Source: Nyssa sinensis (lineage: Eukaryota; Streptophyta; Magnoliopsida; Cornales; Nyssaceae). From it: a stretch of DNA of 64,000 nucleotides. The DNA lies in NCBI GenBank assembly GCA_008638375.1, contig CM018048.1, positions 1,823,142-1,887,141 of the forward strand, given 5' to 3'. This document shows, in pieces, positions 1-12,064 of the stretch. Below the pieces are notes generated by a model, which was not told where the DNA came from, ran no database searches, and saw only the letters and a program-made list of their open reading frames with translations. Both the position numbers and the translations under genes were made by a program. The first letter of the stretch is position 1; each line of letters opens with the position of its first letter.

Positions 1-1056
1 TCACCTTCCTTACTCTTTTAGTTTCTTCGACAAACTTAGGACGGTAGGAAAGAAGAACCTCTGGCTTCAGTCCATACGAGGGAAATCTCTAAAAAAGAAA
101 CAATTGAAGAAACATCGTGCATGCATAATTGGTTATATCATAACGGCCAACAGACCAAAAAGTATCATCATGATACATATCTAACCTTCGATATAAGGAA
201 CCTAAAAATAAAGGCCCTAAAGCAAAGTTGTAACCTTGTGACAATTTAATGGCCAAAGGAAAAACTCGTGAATTTATACCATCCTCGGGGGGCATAGGCA
301 AGACATACCGAGCAAGCCAACATGCGATAAATGCTGCAAGGCGATGAAGGCTCTAAATGCCGAGACCATCTACCTTGCCTCTTTCACCTCGATCTTTTTC
401 TTTCCCCTTCGTACCACAAGGTTCAATATCTTTATAAAAAAACCAGCCAGCAAAAAATGACTTACCACCCACATCACCTACCCCTTTCGAACTGCCACTC
501 TTATTACCTTGGCCTTTTGAAAAACGACTATGTAGATAAGCACACTTGGTAAAACATTTTTGAAGATATTCAATAATTTTTCTTTCTTCCTTAGAAATTT
601 TCGCTGATTGCTTGGAAATTTTCACTGAAGAAAAATCTGACAAACCAAATAATGGAAGGCGAAGTAAAATAAACACATCTTCTAAAATTGGTGTAAATTC
701 ACCCCAAGCAATAATGAAAGTGTGGGATGAACTACTCCACCTTGAAAATAAAGTAAGCAGACTTTTCCTATCTTTCCTACATCCAATGGTTGCACAAGTC
801 TGAATACTGTTATAAATCTTTGCCTTTTTCAATACCTCTCCAAACTCCTTTAAAATCACATATGTCCATTCTTCCTAGTCAAACATAGGGCCACAACTTG
901 CTTTAAAATAGGTAAAAGAATAAGGGCAATCCCCTCTCTACACATCCAACCTAGACATTGACGAAGGAGGAACTTTGACCCCTTTATCAAAACGAAGAGA
1001 GGGATATAAAATAAGAGGGTAACGTATAGGAATGAGATCTTTACAAGAGCTCCCAA
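1..1056 (-). pseudogene. Plant mobile domain (PMD, aminotransferase-like) protein relic, cut by window edge
   Basis: Minus-strand reading gives three adjacent coding blocks in different frames: 1056-856, 859-353 and about 348-1. They carry hallmarks of the plant mobile domain family (PF10536 type): an MGALVKISFL-like start, the block SRWSSSSHTFIIAWGEFTP followed by LEDVFILLRLPLFG, then a WLARYVLPMPPEDGIN stretch, FPLAIKLSQG, and ALGPLFLGSLYRRLD followed by SVGRYDI. These proteins derive from MULE or retroelement ORFs and some were domesticated. Here the frame changes near 856-859 and again near 350, and an in-frame stop follows FLQLFLF at about 89, so it is not one intact protein. Homology seems to run to base 1, so the C-terminal part lies outside the window. 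The family call rests on motif memory and is fairly secure; function is presumed lost. Confidence 0.7.
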
Positions 1057-3040
1057 AATCTGAACTTTTCCATTCCTTCACCCTAATCCAAAACCAATCT
1101 TCCAGCCTACCATGTACGGCGCCCTTCGCTATTCACTCTCATCAGGAACTAGAGGGGCGATTCCTTTGACTCCCAAAGTATCACTGTCTTGTTCTCCAAG
1201 ATTATCAAGATAAGTCATCTTGACTGAAAAAAAGAACCAAACAACAAGAAGACAAATATAAAATATATATGTATATGTATATATATAAAACAAAAAGGGG
1301 ATTGCCGTGAAGAAGTCCAAACCGTAAGAAGATGGCCGTGAAGTAGGATGAGTGTGAAGCAGGATGGCCATGAAAATCCCAAGCTGTAAGAAAATGGCCG
1401 TGAAAATCCTAAGCCGTATGGCCGTGAGAAGAAAAAAAAAAGGGAAGGGTTTTGGGAGCAATATATTGGAAGTCAATATAGCGGGGCTAGTGGGGTTTTA
1501 AAAATCAAGTGGACCATCCACTTGTCACCTACTTTGACGGTAATAAAAAAAAGAAGAGAGCAAAAAAAAAAAGAAGGGGGGGAAAGAACACTCTGGAATG
1601 AAAAATAAAATAAAAAAAAACTCGGCATCTCTTATATAGTAGAGTAAATGATGATGTCATTCAAGACCAAGCTATCCAATGAAAATATGACAAGTGATAA
1701 AAAGTAATAAATTAAGAATAAAAAATGAATAAAACTCAATAATACAACATCAAAGTTAAAGTAAGCCGTAAAGAGGGGGCGGATAAAATATATATGTATA
1801 TATATTAACCTTTGAAATAATGAGAGGGAGATACCAAAGTTTTACTTTAGAGATGATAGTAAAAAAAAAAATGGAGCGTGAATAAATTCTAGGAAAACGT
1901 GAGAATTTTCACTCTTGATATGGTTATATGGTGCGGGCAAATCCATATAAGACATGTAGAATGTATTACTAGCAATAAGGTTAATCATCAATACACATGA
2001 TAGTTTCTGGATAACAAAAACTAAAAAAAATATGCACATAAATATTCATAATGAATCATGTGTAAAGAGGGCAAATGTAGATATAGGAAATAAGGCTGAA
2101 AAAGCCAAATAAACGACCCAAACAAGATTAGGCCGAAAGGTTATAAAGATGAAGTTAAAATAAAGATAATACCGAAATAAATCTAAACTTGCATACATAT
2201 GTTATAACGACCTTAACAACCTTGGAGAAAATAGATGAAAGCCTCCAAGTTTGTTCTTACGGGATAATCTAGGTCATGTGGATTGGTGGATGAGGATAAA
2301 AAAATTGCCAAGAGTGAACCGAACTATTGAATGGGTACACTCTAGCCTCCCTGGAATTTATGAGATTTTTCCACTAAGTTCTATAAGCTTCCATCATCTT
2401 CTATTGAAGTACACGTGGAATGTCGACCGTAATAGACGAAAAAACTATTATAATTTTTCCCTATAAATAGATATTCCACAAATAGACATGATGATAAAAA
2501 AGGAATAAAAGAACTGACTATGATGCTTCCCCCATTGATTCTCTAATCCAAATTGCTTCACCCTCTGACCTAATCATATTACCTTGATATTCTTATATAT
2601 CATTCTAAGCGTAATTATCACTCTCATACAAATCCTATCTAGTTCGACTTTCACTTTCAACAAACATATTTACAAATTACAATGATCGTAAACAAACTTA
2701 GATTGGTCAATTGTCCCTTTTTCAATGTAAGCCATCCATTAACAGAGACTGTCAATAGCAATCTTTCATAATGTGTATGCTGGCACGAGCATCACTTTGG
2801 TCAGTCACCATAATTCCCTGTAATACTCACGACTGACGCTAGTGTAATTCATACTAGCACAGCACTACACCCACCTGAACTCGGGAGTTATGCAGCACTA
2901 GTGTGAACTTTGAACTCAACGACTGCCCTCGGGAAGAGGCACTGAACATTCTCCTTCAATCAGAGGCATACATTCATCAATAACTTTAAACAGACATAAC
3001 TGATGATCTATCTTCCAATGACATTTGATTCCCGCCCACA
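1057..3040. other. AT-rich intergenic stretch, no gene seen
   Basis: Short ORFs here are not supported by any motif. The stretch holds A-rich runs (1550-1620), small TA tracts (1262-1288, 1790-1806) and a CCGTGA(A/G) phrase that recurs several times at 1300-1425, a degenerate local repeat. It may be the 5' non-coding part of the element that carries the PMD relic, but no terminal repeats were identified. Confidence 0.3.
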
Positions 3041-3131
3041 GGGAGGGAGGGAGGGACGGAAGGAGAGAGAGAGAGTGAGAGAGAGAGAGAGAGAGAGAGT
3101 GAGAGAGTGAGAGAGAGAGAGAGAGAGAGAG
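3041..3131. repeat. (GGGA)n/(GA)n microsatellite
   Basis: A GGGAGGGAGG start grades into about 65 bases of almost pure GA interrupted by GTGA units. The serine/leucine-rich ORF read across it on the minus strand is an artefact of the repeat. Confidence 0.9.
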
Positions 3132-3833
3132 CAGAATAAACCTAAAATGTGTCAACCAATTCAATCAATCTTTAACAGGGCAACAACAAATTAAAATTTC
3201 AAGATTTATCAATTTTGTCACATGCCATCAATCCATCCAAAGGGTCATTTGTTAACAAGAAATGCCACTTAAATCATCCCCAATGGTAGTAGATTAGCAT
3301 GATATTTCAAAATTTAAAGAGAGATTTTACTCATTTTGCATGCAACATAAAATTGAAGTATTGCCATGAGACAATAATAAGTGCCCCCACAATTGCAATT
3401 CTACATAACGAAGTCAATTCACATTTTACACCACAAAAAACGTGGGCTACAAGGATAGCGAGCGGCTTGGCTATTCGGTTGTGGAGTTGCAGGAACTTCG
3501 TCTTCATTTCTTCATATAGCCATCGGACATCAAAGATGGCAGAATTCAAAAATCAACTTTGTCATTAAAAATGTTGGGCAGGCAGCACAAATTGATCCAA
3601 CAGAGAGCATTTTAGAGAGAGAGAAAATGGCCCCATTTGCTATGCTGCTATGATTATATGATAGGTGAAGGCGCCGGTCATTCAACCCTTCCCACCCTGG
3701 AAAGGACCATCAACAGACACAGTTACAGAAATCCACAGTTTGATGTTGAAATCAGTCATTTTTCCCCCCACTTAAATGCATGAACTGTGACTCCTTTATC
3801 TTGATTAGGAATCTCAGCAGAAAAATAGCCAGT

Positions 3834-3987
3834 CACATTTCACGTATCAAGGAGGGTGACAGAAAAGTGAAAATTAAGCAGCGGCCTATAGGTCTGCTCT
3901 TGCACAAGATCACATTTCACGTATCAAGGAGGGTAACAGAAAAGTGAAAATTAATCAGTGGCCTATAGGTTTGCTCTTGCACAAAGG
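3834..3987. repeat. 77-bp tandem duplication downstream of the PP1 gene
   Basis: The unit that starts CACATTTCACGTATCAAGG at 3834 is repeated at 3911 with only a few changes (GTGACAG/GTAACAG, AAGCAGCGG/AATCAGTGG, GTCTGC/GTTTGC). It is a two-copy direct repeat 0.7-0.9 kb beyond the PP1 stop codon, possibly in or near its 3' transcribed region. Confidence 0.9.
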
Positions 3988-4261
3988 TTCTGAATTTCCA
4001 TTCCATTCTCTTAACCCCCCAAACCAAAAAAAAAAAGAGTTCACTCAGTCTGTTGGAACATTGATGCCAAAATTCGGCAAAAGAGTTACTCGGACCATGT
4101 AATGAATTAAATGTTTCATTTTCAAAACAAGCCAACAGTTTAACTATGATTTATAACCCAATGGACATGACTGTCCATTCTGCACTAATGGCTCCCCAGC
4201 AGATCTCAATGATGGCCCATAAAGGACAAGTTTTTTAAATTTTCAGATCTTTTTCTAAAAA

Positions 4262-4345
4262 AATATGATTGGCAAAGAGATTTGAAGCCCTCCACTCCCT
4301 TTTTTCAGATGCCATGCCAGTACTTTAACCACTGTGCTATACAGG
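4262..4345 (-). mobile_element. tRNA-like SINE head (degenerate)
   Basis: On the minus strand TAGCACAGTGG (rev. of 4329-4339) fits the Pol III A-box TRGCNNAGYGG. About 50 nt downstream GGCTTCAAATC resembles the B-box GWTCRANNC. This is the usual head of a tRNA-derived SINE or a tRNA-like relic. No target duplication or clear A tail was found, so the body is undefined. It lies just 3' of the PP1 stop codon, in the same orientation as the gene. Confidence 0.4.
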
Positions 4346-4697
4346 CTTTGGTTTCGTAAAGGTCATTTTGTCACATAATTGACTATTTTAGAACCCCCTG
4401 GGGTAGCTCCAGTGGGATGGACTCATGCAGGTTTCCATGAGAACTCTCATTTGAGCCTTGGGGCAAACAATGCACCAAGGGGCCACCCATCCACAATGTA
4501 AGCTGTTGGGACAACTTGTGGGGGCCCAAGAGTTTACCTGCATGATGAAACTGGAATGATGTCCAGCACATTGGGTTCTCTTTGTACCACAAAAGGAAAA
4601 AAAATGACCATTTTAGATACAATGGTGGCATAGTAACTAAGGTCTTTGTGATTTTCATTTTATATTTTCTTTATAAATTCTGTCATTCATCTTTTTA

Positions 4698-7600
4698 TCA
4701 TTGATAACACTTCTTTACCTTATGAGGTGGTGTGCCTGGTCTCAACATATTGTTACCAAATCCCGTTTTCCCTTTCTTGTCCGAGGGTTTTAGGATCTGG
4801 AAGGAACACGTCAACGTATCATCCACACTCATCATCGCAGCTGCATTATCAAACTCACCACAGTAATTTGGAGCTGAAAATATGGTCACCAGTTGCCGCT
4901 TAGCAAAGAACTCATACCCATCTTCGACCACCTGATGAGTAATTGCAAAGACAAAAACATGGATATGCATCAATATAAGAGTTAATCCTACACCATTGAT
5001 ATACAGATCAGCCATCCTCCCAAGATGAACACGTATATGGTGCTGAAACAGTTCACACCAGTATCATTTTATGTCTAACAAACAGAATCCTATTTCAGCA
5101 TGAATTGAACATAAAATAGATAGATCTACTCTATTATGGGTGGTGGTGTTAGATGGAAGATAGACGGGGATAGATATCCTATCCAATTGAAATATTTCAA
5201 CACTAAACTATTTCATAATTCAATTTATTTTAAAAAACAAAATTTTACTTAGCAAAATTGGAACACAAAAAAAGGATCCGGAATGCTAAAACCAGCAAAT
5301 TTTTTGACATGGTATGCAAAGCTATTATCATGGAACACTTCACTATAGTCAATGCTGGCTCTAACCTTATGCAACTAAGGTGGCTGCCTAAATCCCCAAA
5401 ATAACTGAGAAGGCCCACCAAAAATATTTAAATACGATGTTTAAACTTTTGTCATATTACGATTTTTCATTATCCTCAGTGAGTCCAAACTAAAAGATAT
5501 AAAAAAATTCTGTAGACTTCTCATTTACCATAATACGGCCATGTGACCCATCTTAAAATGCAAATTAAAGCATTCTTCTTCTATTTGTTTCTATTGCTTC
5601 CCTTCTCTCTCACTTCTCTTACTCTGTCCCTTTATATATTCCAAACAAAATATCTGCAATCACCACTATATGTCTACAATATTATTTTTGCTTACAAGAG
5701 AATATTGCAATCACTAGCGATTTTTTTTCTTCCTAAAGTGTCGGATTCTTTTTTTTTCAAATTTTTTTTTTACATTTTAGCTCAAATCATTCTTGGTATA
5801 GTCTTTCATTATAAAGGGTGTTTGTTTTGTTTACAAGTATTTTTTTTAATAATAAATGTCTACTAGAAAATATGAATATGAAAAACTATATAAAAAAAGA
5901 AAAGAAAAAGAAAATAAAAGAGTAGATAATAATTCAATTTCGAAAGGAAAGAAGAATGAAGTTTGAATTAAAAAAAAAAAAAAAAATTATTGTATGAACA
6001 CCTAATTAATGTTATTATATTATATATCAAAAAGGCCTCATTTAGAATATTTTCCTTACACCTCAACTTGTATTGAGCCATGAGGCCCCTGAATATAGTA
6101 CGACTGAGACACAAATATAAATTAGGCAACAACTAACAACCTGATTTGACCCAAAACATTGTCATGATAGCATGGTTTAAAATCTAATTTGAAAAGCATA
6201 GATAGCCAACTGCAATGTTCATCCGGGTGAGAAGGATTCGATTCATTGGGGGGCACTCTAACAAAGGGATGTTTTCTTTCTAGTCGGGAAGGCAAGTGTA
6301 TTCCCTATAAGATCATTTGGAAGACAACGGAACCTTTAAAAGTGGATTTCTTTGTATCATCAGTAACTGTAGATGCCATTCTGACAATTGATAACTTGAA
6401 GAAACGATATTTCTACTTAGTAAATAAATTTTGTATGTTCCACTCTCATTAGGAGACAATTAGTCGTTTATTATTGCATTGCAAAGTAGCAAGTGAGTTC
6501 TGGAACTTGCTTTTTATGTTATTTGGTGTCCATGGGTAGTGCCAATGACGTTATGGACCTCTTGTTGCATTGGCGAGGCCGTTGTCAATATAGGAAAGAT
6601 AGGCACGTATGGCTCACAGCTCCTCTTGTATCATGTAGTGTGTGTGGAAGGAGCTAATTGAAGAATTTTTGAGGGGGTTGAAGTGGTCTCCAAGTGTGCT
6701 TAAGGGGTGGCTGCTTTTGAATTCTTTATATTTTTGAATTGTACAATGTTCTACTATTTCAATAAATTACTTAGTGGAATTTTTTAGTGACATGAGGCTT
6801 ATATAATGGTTAGGGTGAGAGTGGGATGTTTTTCTTTTCTTATATGTACAATCTTCCAGGTACATGGAGGCGTTCCCCATTTGAACACTTTTTGAATAAA
6901 TAATACTTATAAAAAATAAATAAATGTGTCACATCAGCAAATATGAGTTTTCAAGTACATATGCAAATGCAAGTCATAGGATTTGAGTATTCAACTAATA
7001 GGTTGTGTCGTGTCGTGTTTACCTGATGTGCTCGGCAGATTAGATCAAGATCGAGCTTCTGAAGAAATTCAGTAACCCTGTCAGCTCCAAATGTATATGA
7101 CACACCCCTGTCATTCTCTGCCCATCCTTCAATATCTTTATCAGGATCAGCCCAGAGGAGGTCACAGAGAAGACCCTGATCTGGAACATCAGCAGGGCGA
7201 GCTAAATTCCTGATCTGATCCAAGCTTCTTAAATCAGGAGACAATCCCCCATGCATGCAAAGGATCTTCCCATCAAGAAGAGCAGCAACAGGAAGGCAGT
7301 TAAAGCAGTCAGTAAATGTCTTCCAAAGACGGACGTTGAACCTCCTTTTGCATTCATCATAGAACCCATAGATACGGTTTATGGAAGCACATTCATGGTT
7401 GCCCCTGAGAAGAAAAAAGTTCTCCTTGTATTTGATCTTGTATGCAAGGAGAAGGCATATTGTTTCTATGCTCTGCTTGCCACGGTCAACATAATCCCCC
7501 AAAAATAAATAATTTGCCTCAGGTGGGTACCCGCCATACTCAAACAATCGCAGAAGATCGGAATACTGACCATGAACATCTCCTGCAGAAGTAATACAAA

Positions 7601-10600
7601 GAATGTCACTATTATTTTATCAAATCAACAATATACAAGTACATTTAAAAAAATTTTGTTTTGCGAAAAACACACAGGTTGATGCAGCACACAAAGAAAA
7701 TCTTATACAATTAAAGGAGCCAATATGACAGGTGAAGATACGGTAGACCGAAAATTCATTCAATCACTCATATATTATCATCGGGGAAGAAAAAAGCAAA
7801 ATCAAAATTCAAATCCACTCTCCAATACTACCACATCTTGTTTCTTAAGTAACCACCACATCAAAAGTGGGAAACCACTCATTACTGATTATGCATTCCT
7901 GGACATGATTACATAACTAAGGTACAGCTGTTGAAAAAAATTATCTGCTCACCAGCGTTCAGGCTCAACTAGCAATAAGATCACTTAAGCTTTGTTAACT
8001 GATGGACCTAGCCTTGATACTTACTCACTCATCTAATTCACAAGCCTAAAGAAGCAAACAAGCTCAAGTTTCAAGCTCAAACATTAACAAACCAAGCTTG
8101 ACACATGACCAAGACCTAACTCAGCCTGATTCTGCTAGTTTCGGGTTGAGATAGGCCTTGCACAAATGCAGTGACATAGCAGGTTTACTAATTAATGCAA
8201 CAAAGAGACCATAAAAGAGAACTTGACAAGTAAATAAAACCAATAAATTATGAAGGATTATTAAGCGAGCTTTTGGAATAAATGGTATTCAATTTTCACT
8301 GGTAAAAGTTGAGGGGCTAAAACCACACAGTCGATGACGGATGACCGTCAAATTAGAGGCTAATAAACAAACTTAACTAGCATAGTAAACACATTTGAAC
8401 TCAACCAACCTAAACAAACATGCTTGAACATGGCTAGCTGAGTTCAGGTCGAGCTCAAGGTTAACATCCCTATAGCAATTGACTCTTGGGCACCTAAGTC
8501 ACCCTTATACTCAGCTTGGCACAGCTTATTTGCCTTTATAAGCAAACTCCTTTCCCAGGAAACCACTCCAAAACATCAACAATCCATCAAATAGTTGTCA
8601 TCCAAGTCACCCTCCAAACTCGCATGTTCAAGAAGATAACAGAGTCACCCCTGCACCAACACAAAGCACCCCAACCAATCACAATCCAAAACCACCTCAT
8701 AAAGTGGCCAGTGGCCAAGAAACCAAAATTATATACTCAACTCTTGTACCATCACAAATGCCACATGAAATAGCAATGTTGTACGGTGTTAAGTACTCCA
8801 AAAAAATTAAATTTCACCAACAGGGCTAATAAAATCTAAAGCCTGGTGGCTTCCTTCAGTACACATCATTGATAACTCATCAATCAGATCCCATAACATG
8901 CATGGTTTGTCAGAATCCAATCTTATTATGTAGAAAACCTTGATGAGAGGAGGGCAACTTGGCAAAACCTTGATGTCAACGTTGAGGTTAACCTACTTAA
9001 AATGAAATTTAGTCTTAAGTGCAAAAGGCCAAAGCCACCATTTATGTAATTTTTTGTCTTTTGCAACAGAAATTGTTAAACCTATTCTCTTTTAAAGTAT
9101 AAAGTAAAATACACATTATCATTTTTTTTTGGGAGCATTAGATGCCATATTTTGGGTTTTACTTCAAAACCTGATTGAACTTATATTTGAGTTTTTTTGA
9201 TTAAAACCACATTTGGGGTTTTAAGTGCTCCATGAAAACCCAAATTAATCCTAATCCAAACCCCCAAATGCCATAATAGAACTTTGATTAAGCTTTAAAG
9301 GAGATCCCAACCCGACAAGAAGGCATGTGGGACTCCAAAAGGTTACAAAAATATTCCATAATATTCAAGTATGTTAGACTTACAAAAAAAATAACACTCA
9401 AGTATGTTTAACGATTCTCATCTTCCCCCCCTCCCCAAAAAAAAACAACAACAACACAACCCAACAAAAAAAGGGGAAAAAAAACTAGTCACAGTGAAAG
9501 AGATGACATTGGGGTAAGGAAGACATGCCATTATCCCTTGCAGGGATGCATGTGTGTGAAAAGTGTATATTTGGTACTGATATGGTGCAAATATAGCTCA
9601 CTCCCCTTTCCTAAAAGTAATTTTTAGAAAATGGTAAGATGACAAATTATTGATTCAGTTCCCTTAAATTTCTACTATTGCTTCATAAAAATGTAAAATA
9701 TTCAGTATGAATCATCTTTGTCTCCAGTATTTCCAATCCTTTTCCCTTCTAACCAACCGATACAAAATATACACACGGACATAATTACACATATACACAC
9801 AAGATCAAACATGTTGCTTAAATGATGGAAACTGATTATCATTCAAGCAACATGATATCCTGATTCATTTTTTTCCTCCTCAAGATTCCACCCAATTTTT
9901 AGGTTAATACAATTATTTTATAAAAATTCATGTCATCATAACTGTGGCACTAGAGTTTTGAATCATTTATAAGGCTAATTAGTGTGCATGAAATACCAAA
10001 GCTAGTAGTCCTTTTCAATGCGTTTATAGTTAATTTTCACTCAAAGTGCAAATAAGAAATCACCAGTAAAAGACTTACTCTAAGTGGTGGAGCCGTGGAG
10101 CCATCTATGCAAATATAAAAATAAAGATACTTTTGTCTAAGTGCCACTCATTATTAGTTTCTATATATAATGTGATGTCTACTTTCAAGAGTATTCTATA
10201 CTGAAAGTCATTAAGGCCCGTCACTAAACCCTCAACTTCAATGGTGACAGGCAAAAGAGTAGCACCGCATGAGGGATGAATTTAAAACTACAAAGGGCAT
10301 TGAAGTGCATAAAAAGGAAATATGAATGGAGAGTATTACTTTTTTTTCCCTCCCTCCTATTTGCAGTAAGAGAACTTTCTATGGGAGACAAATTCCACAA
10401 AGGGTATTATACTTCCCTTATAAGGTAATCTCTAACTATCTTTGGGCCCAAAAACACAACGATATCCAGTTGCACTGTCACGATAACAGCTCCAGGGTTT
10501 AAGTATACTATATACCTAATTTACCGCTTGAGTATGGGTTAGCTAGGGGGTTATGAATGCCAAAAACCATATACGGTCAACCCTCTTATAATTAATATTC

Positions 10601-12018
10601 GGTAAAGTAATAATCTCTAAAAATTAATAAATTCTTAAGAAACCAACTTGATTCTATGGTGAATAATTAATAATTCTATTACCTAATAATTAATATATTT
10701 TTCAAAAAAAATCTTTATAATATTAATTATTAGAGAGATAAAATAGTTGTATATGTACTTATTTATATTCCATTTATGAGATATCTTGGTAACTATATAT
10801 TTTAATTATGCATAATTGAACTCAAAGTATTGTATGTGGAGAAAATTATGACATAAACAAACACAGAAAACACAATTTTTTCAGTTCAAAAGAGTATTAA
10901 GAGTTTTTTTATGCCTTACGTTAAACATTATATACATTTTATATAAAAGACCGAATTAATTATCATTGAAAAGTTGCATATGATCATGGTAGAGGCGCGG
11001 TTGGGGCAATGGGGGCAAGTGCCCCCACTGAAATTTTTGAAAGAATTAGGATCGGTGCAATATTTTACAAGTTCTTAAAATTTTGTAAATTTTCCCCCAC
11101 TAAATAATTTTTTTTAAACTTGCCCCCACTTAATTTGTTTTTACAAATTTTTTAATTAGTCATATTGGTAGAGAGACACCATAAAAAAGGAATAATTAAA
11201 GTATTAAATAATTAAGTTGTTTCATTTTTTTAGTTTAAACTTTCTAGAAAGTTGGTGGTTTATTAGAATAAGCAAAGGTCTCAAACTCAAATCTCACTGC
11301 TACCTTAATAATTTTAATTGATACACTTGTTGATCTACCTGTGGCAAAGAATCTAATCGCATTGAGGGGACCTATTAAAGAATTAAATAATTTAATTATA
11401 CTTTCTTTATTCTTTTTTTTTTTTTTGATAACCTGTGGGTTTCTAGTCACTGTCGCAGAGCGAGCTAAGTTGACCGACTAATCCCACGGAGCAGTGCATA
11501 TCCCCACTACACACACCAAGTAAAGCGAGCATTTGGTGTAAGGCCCTGAGGTGGTCCCAAGGAAAATTTTTGAGCCTATGAAGTATCGAATTCAATACCA
11601 ATGAGGATTACTCCCATCTATCTTGTGGTCGGCTACCACTTGGCCACCCCCCTTGGGGTTAATTATACATTCTTTACCAACAAAAGTTTTTAGATGATTT
11701 GGTAGTTTAATACAACAAAAGAGTCAACAAAGTTGCTTCATTTTTCAAATGCTATTTCAATTGCTTACTCCTACTATACTATCAAACCACATGCAAATTA
11801 TATCATAATTTAAGATTTCGACACTAAACATTGACATTTTTTAAATTTTATTTATTTAATATATTTAAGGTTGGGGAAAGACTTAATGTTTTAGATTGCT
11901 TTCTTTTTCATTCTAGATTTGTTTGTATATTTAAATATCAATTGAAGGATACATCACACAAGGGTTCTTAGTGTTGCTTTCCTTTTAATTTTTTCTTTGT
12001 AGATAAAACATATATACT

Positions 12019-12064
<46 letters not shown>

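Noticed and set aside
2916..3164. Minus ORF rich in Ser-Leu-Ser
   Set aside because: Read-through of the GA/TC microsatellite at 3041-3131.
7251..7508. 85-codon plus ORF at 7.4 kb
   Set aside because: It is the shadow of PP1 exon 2.
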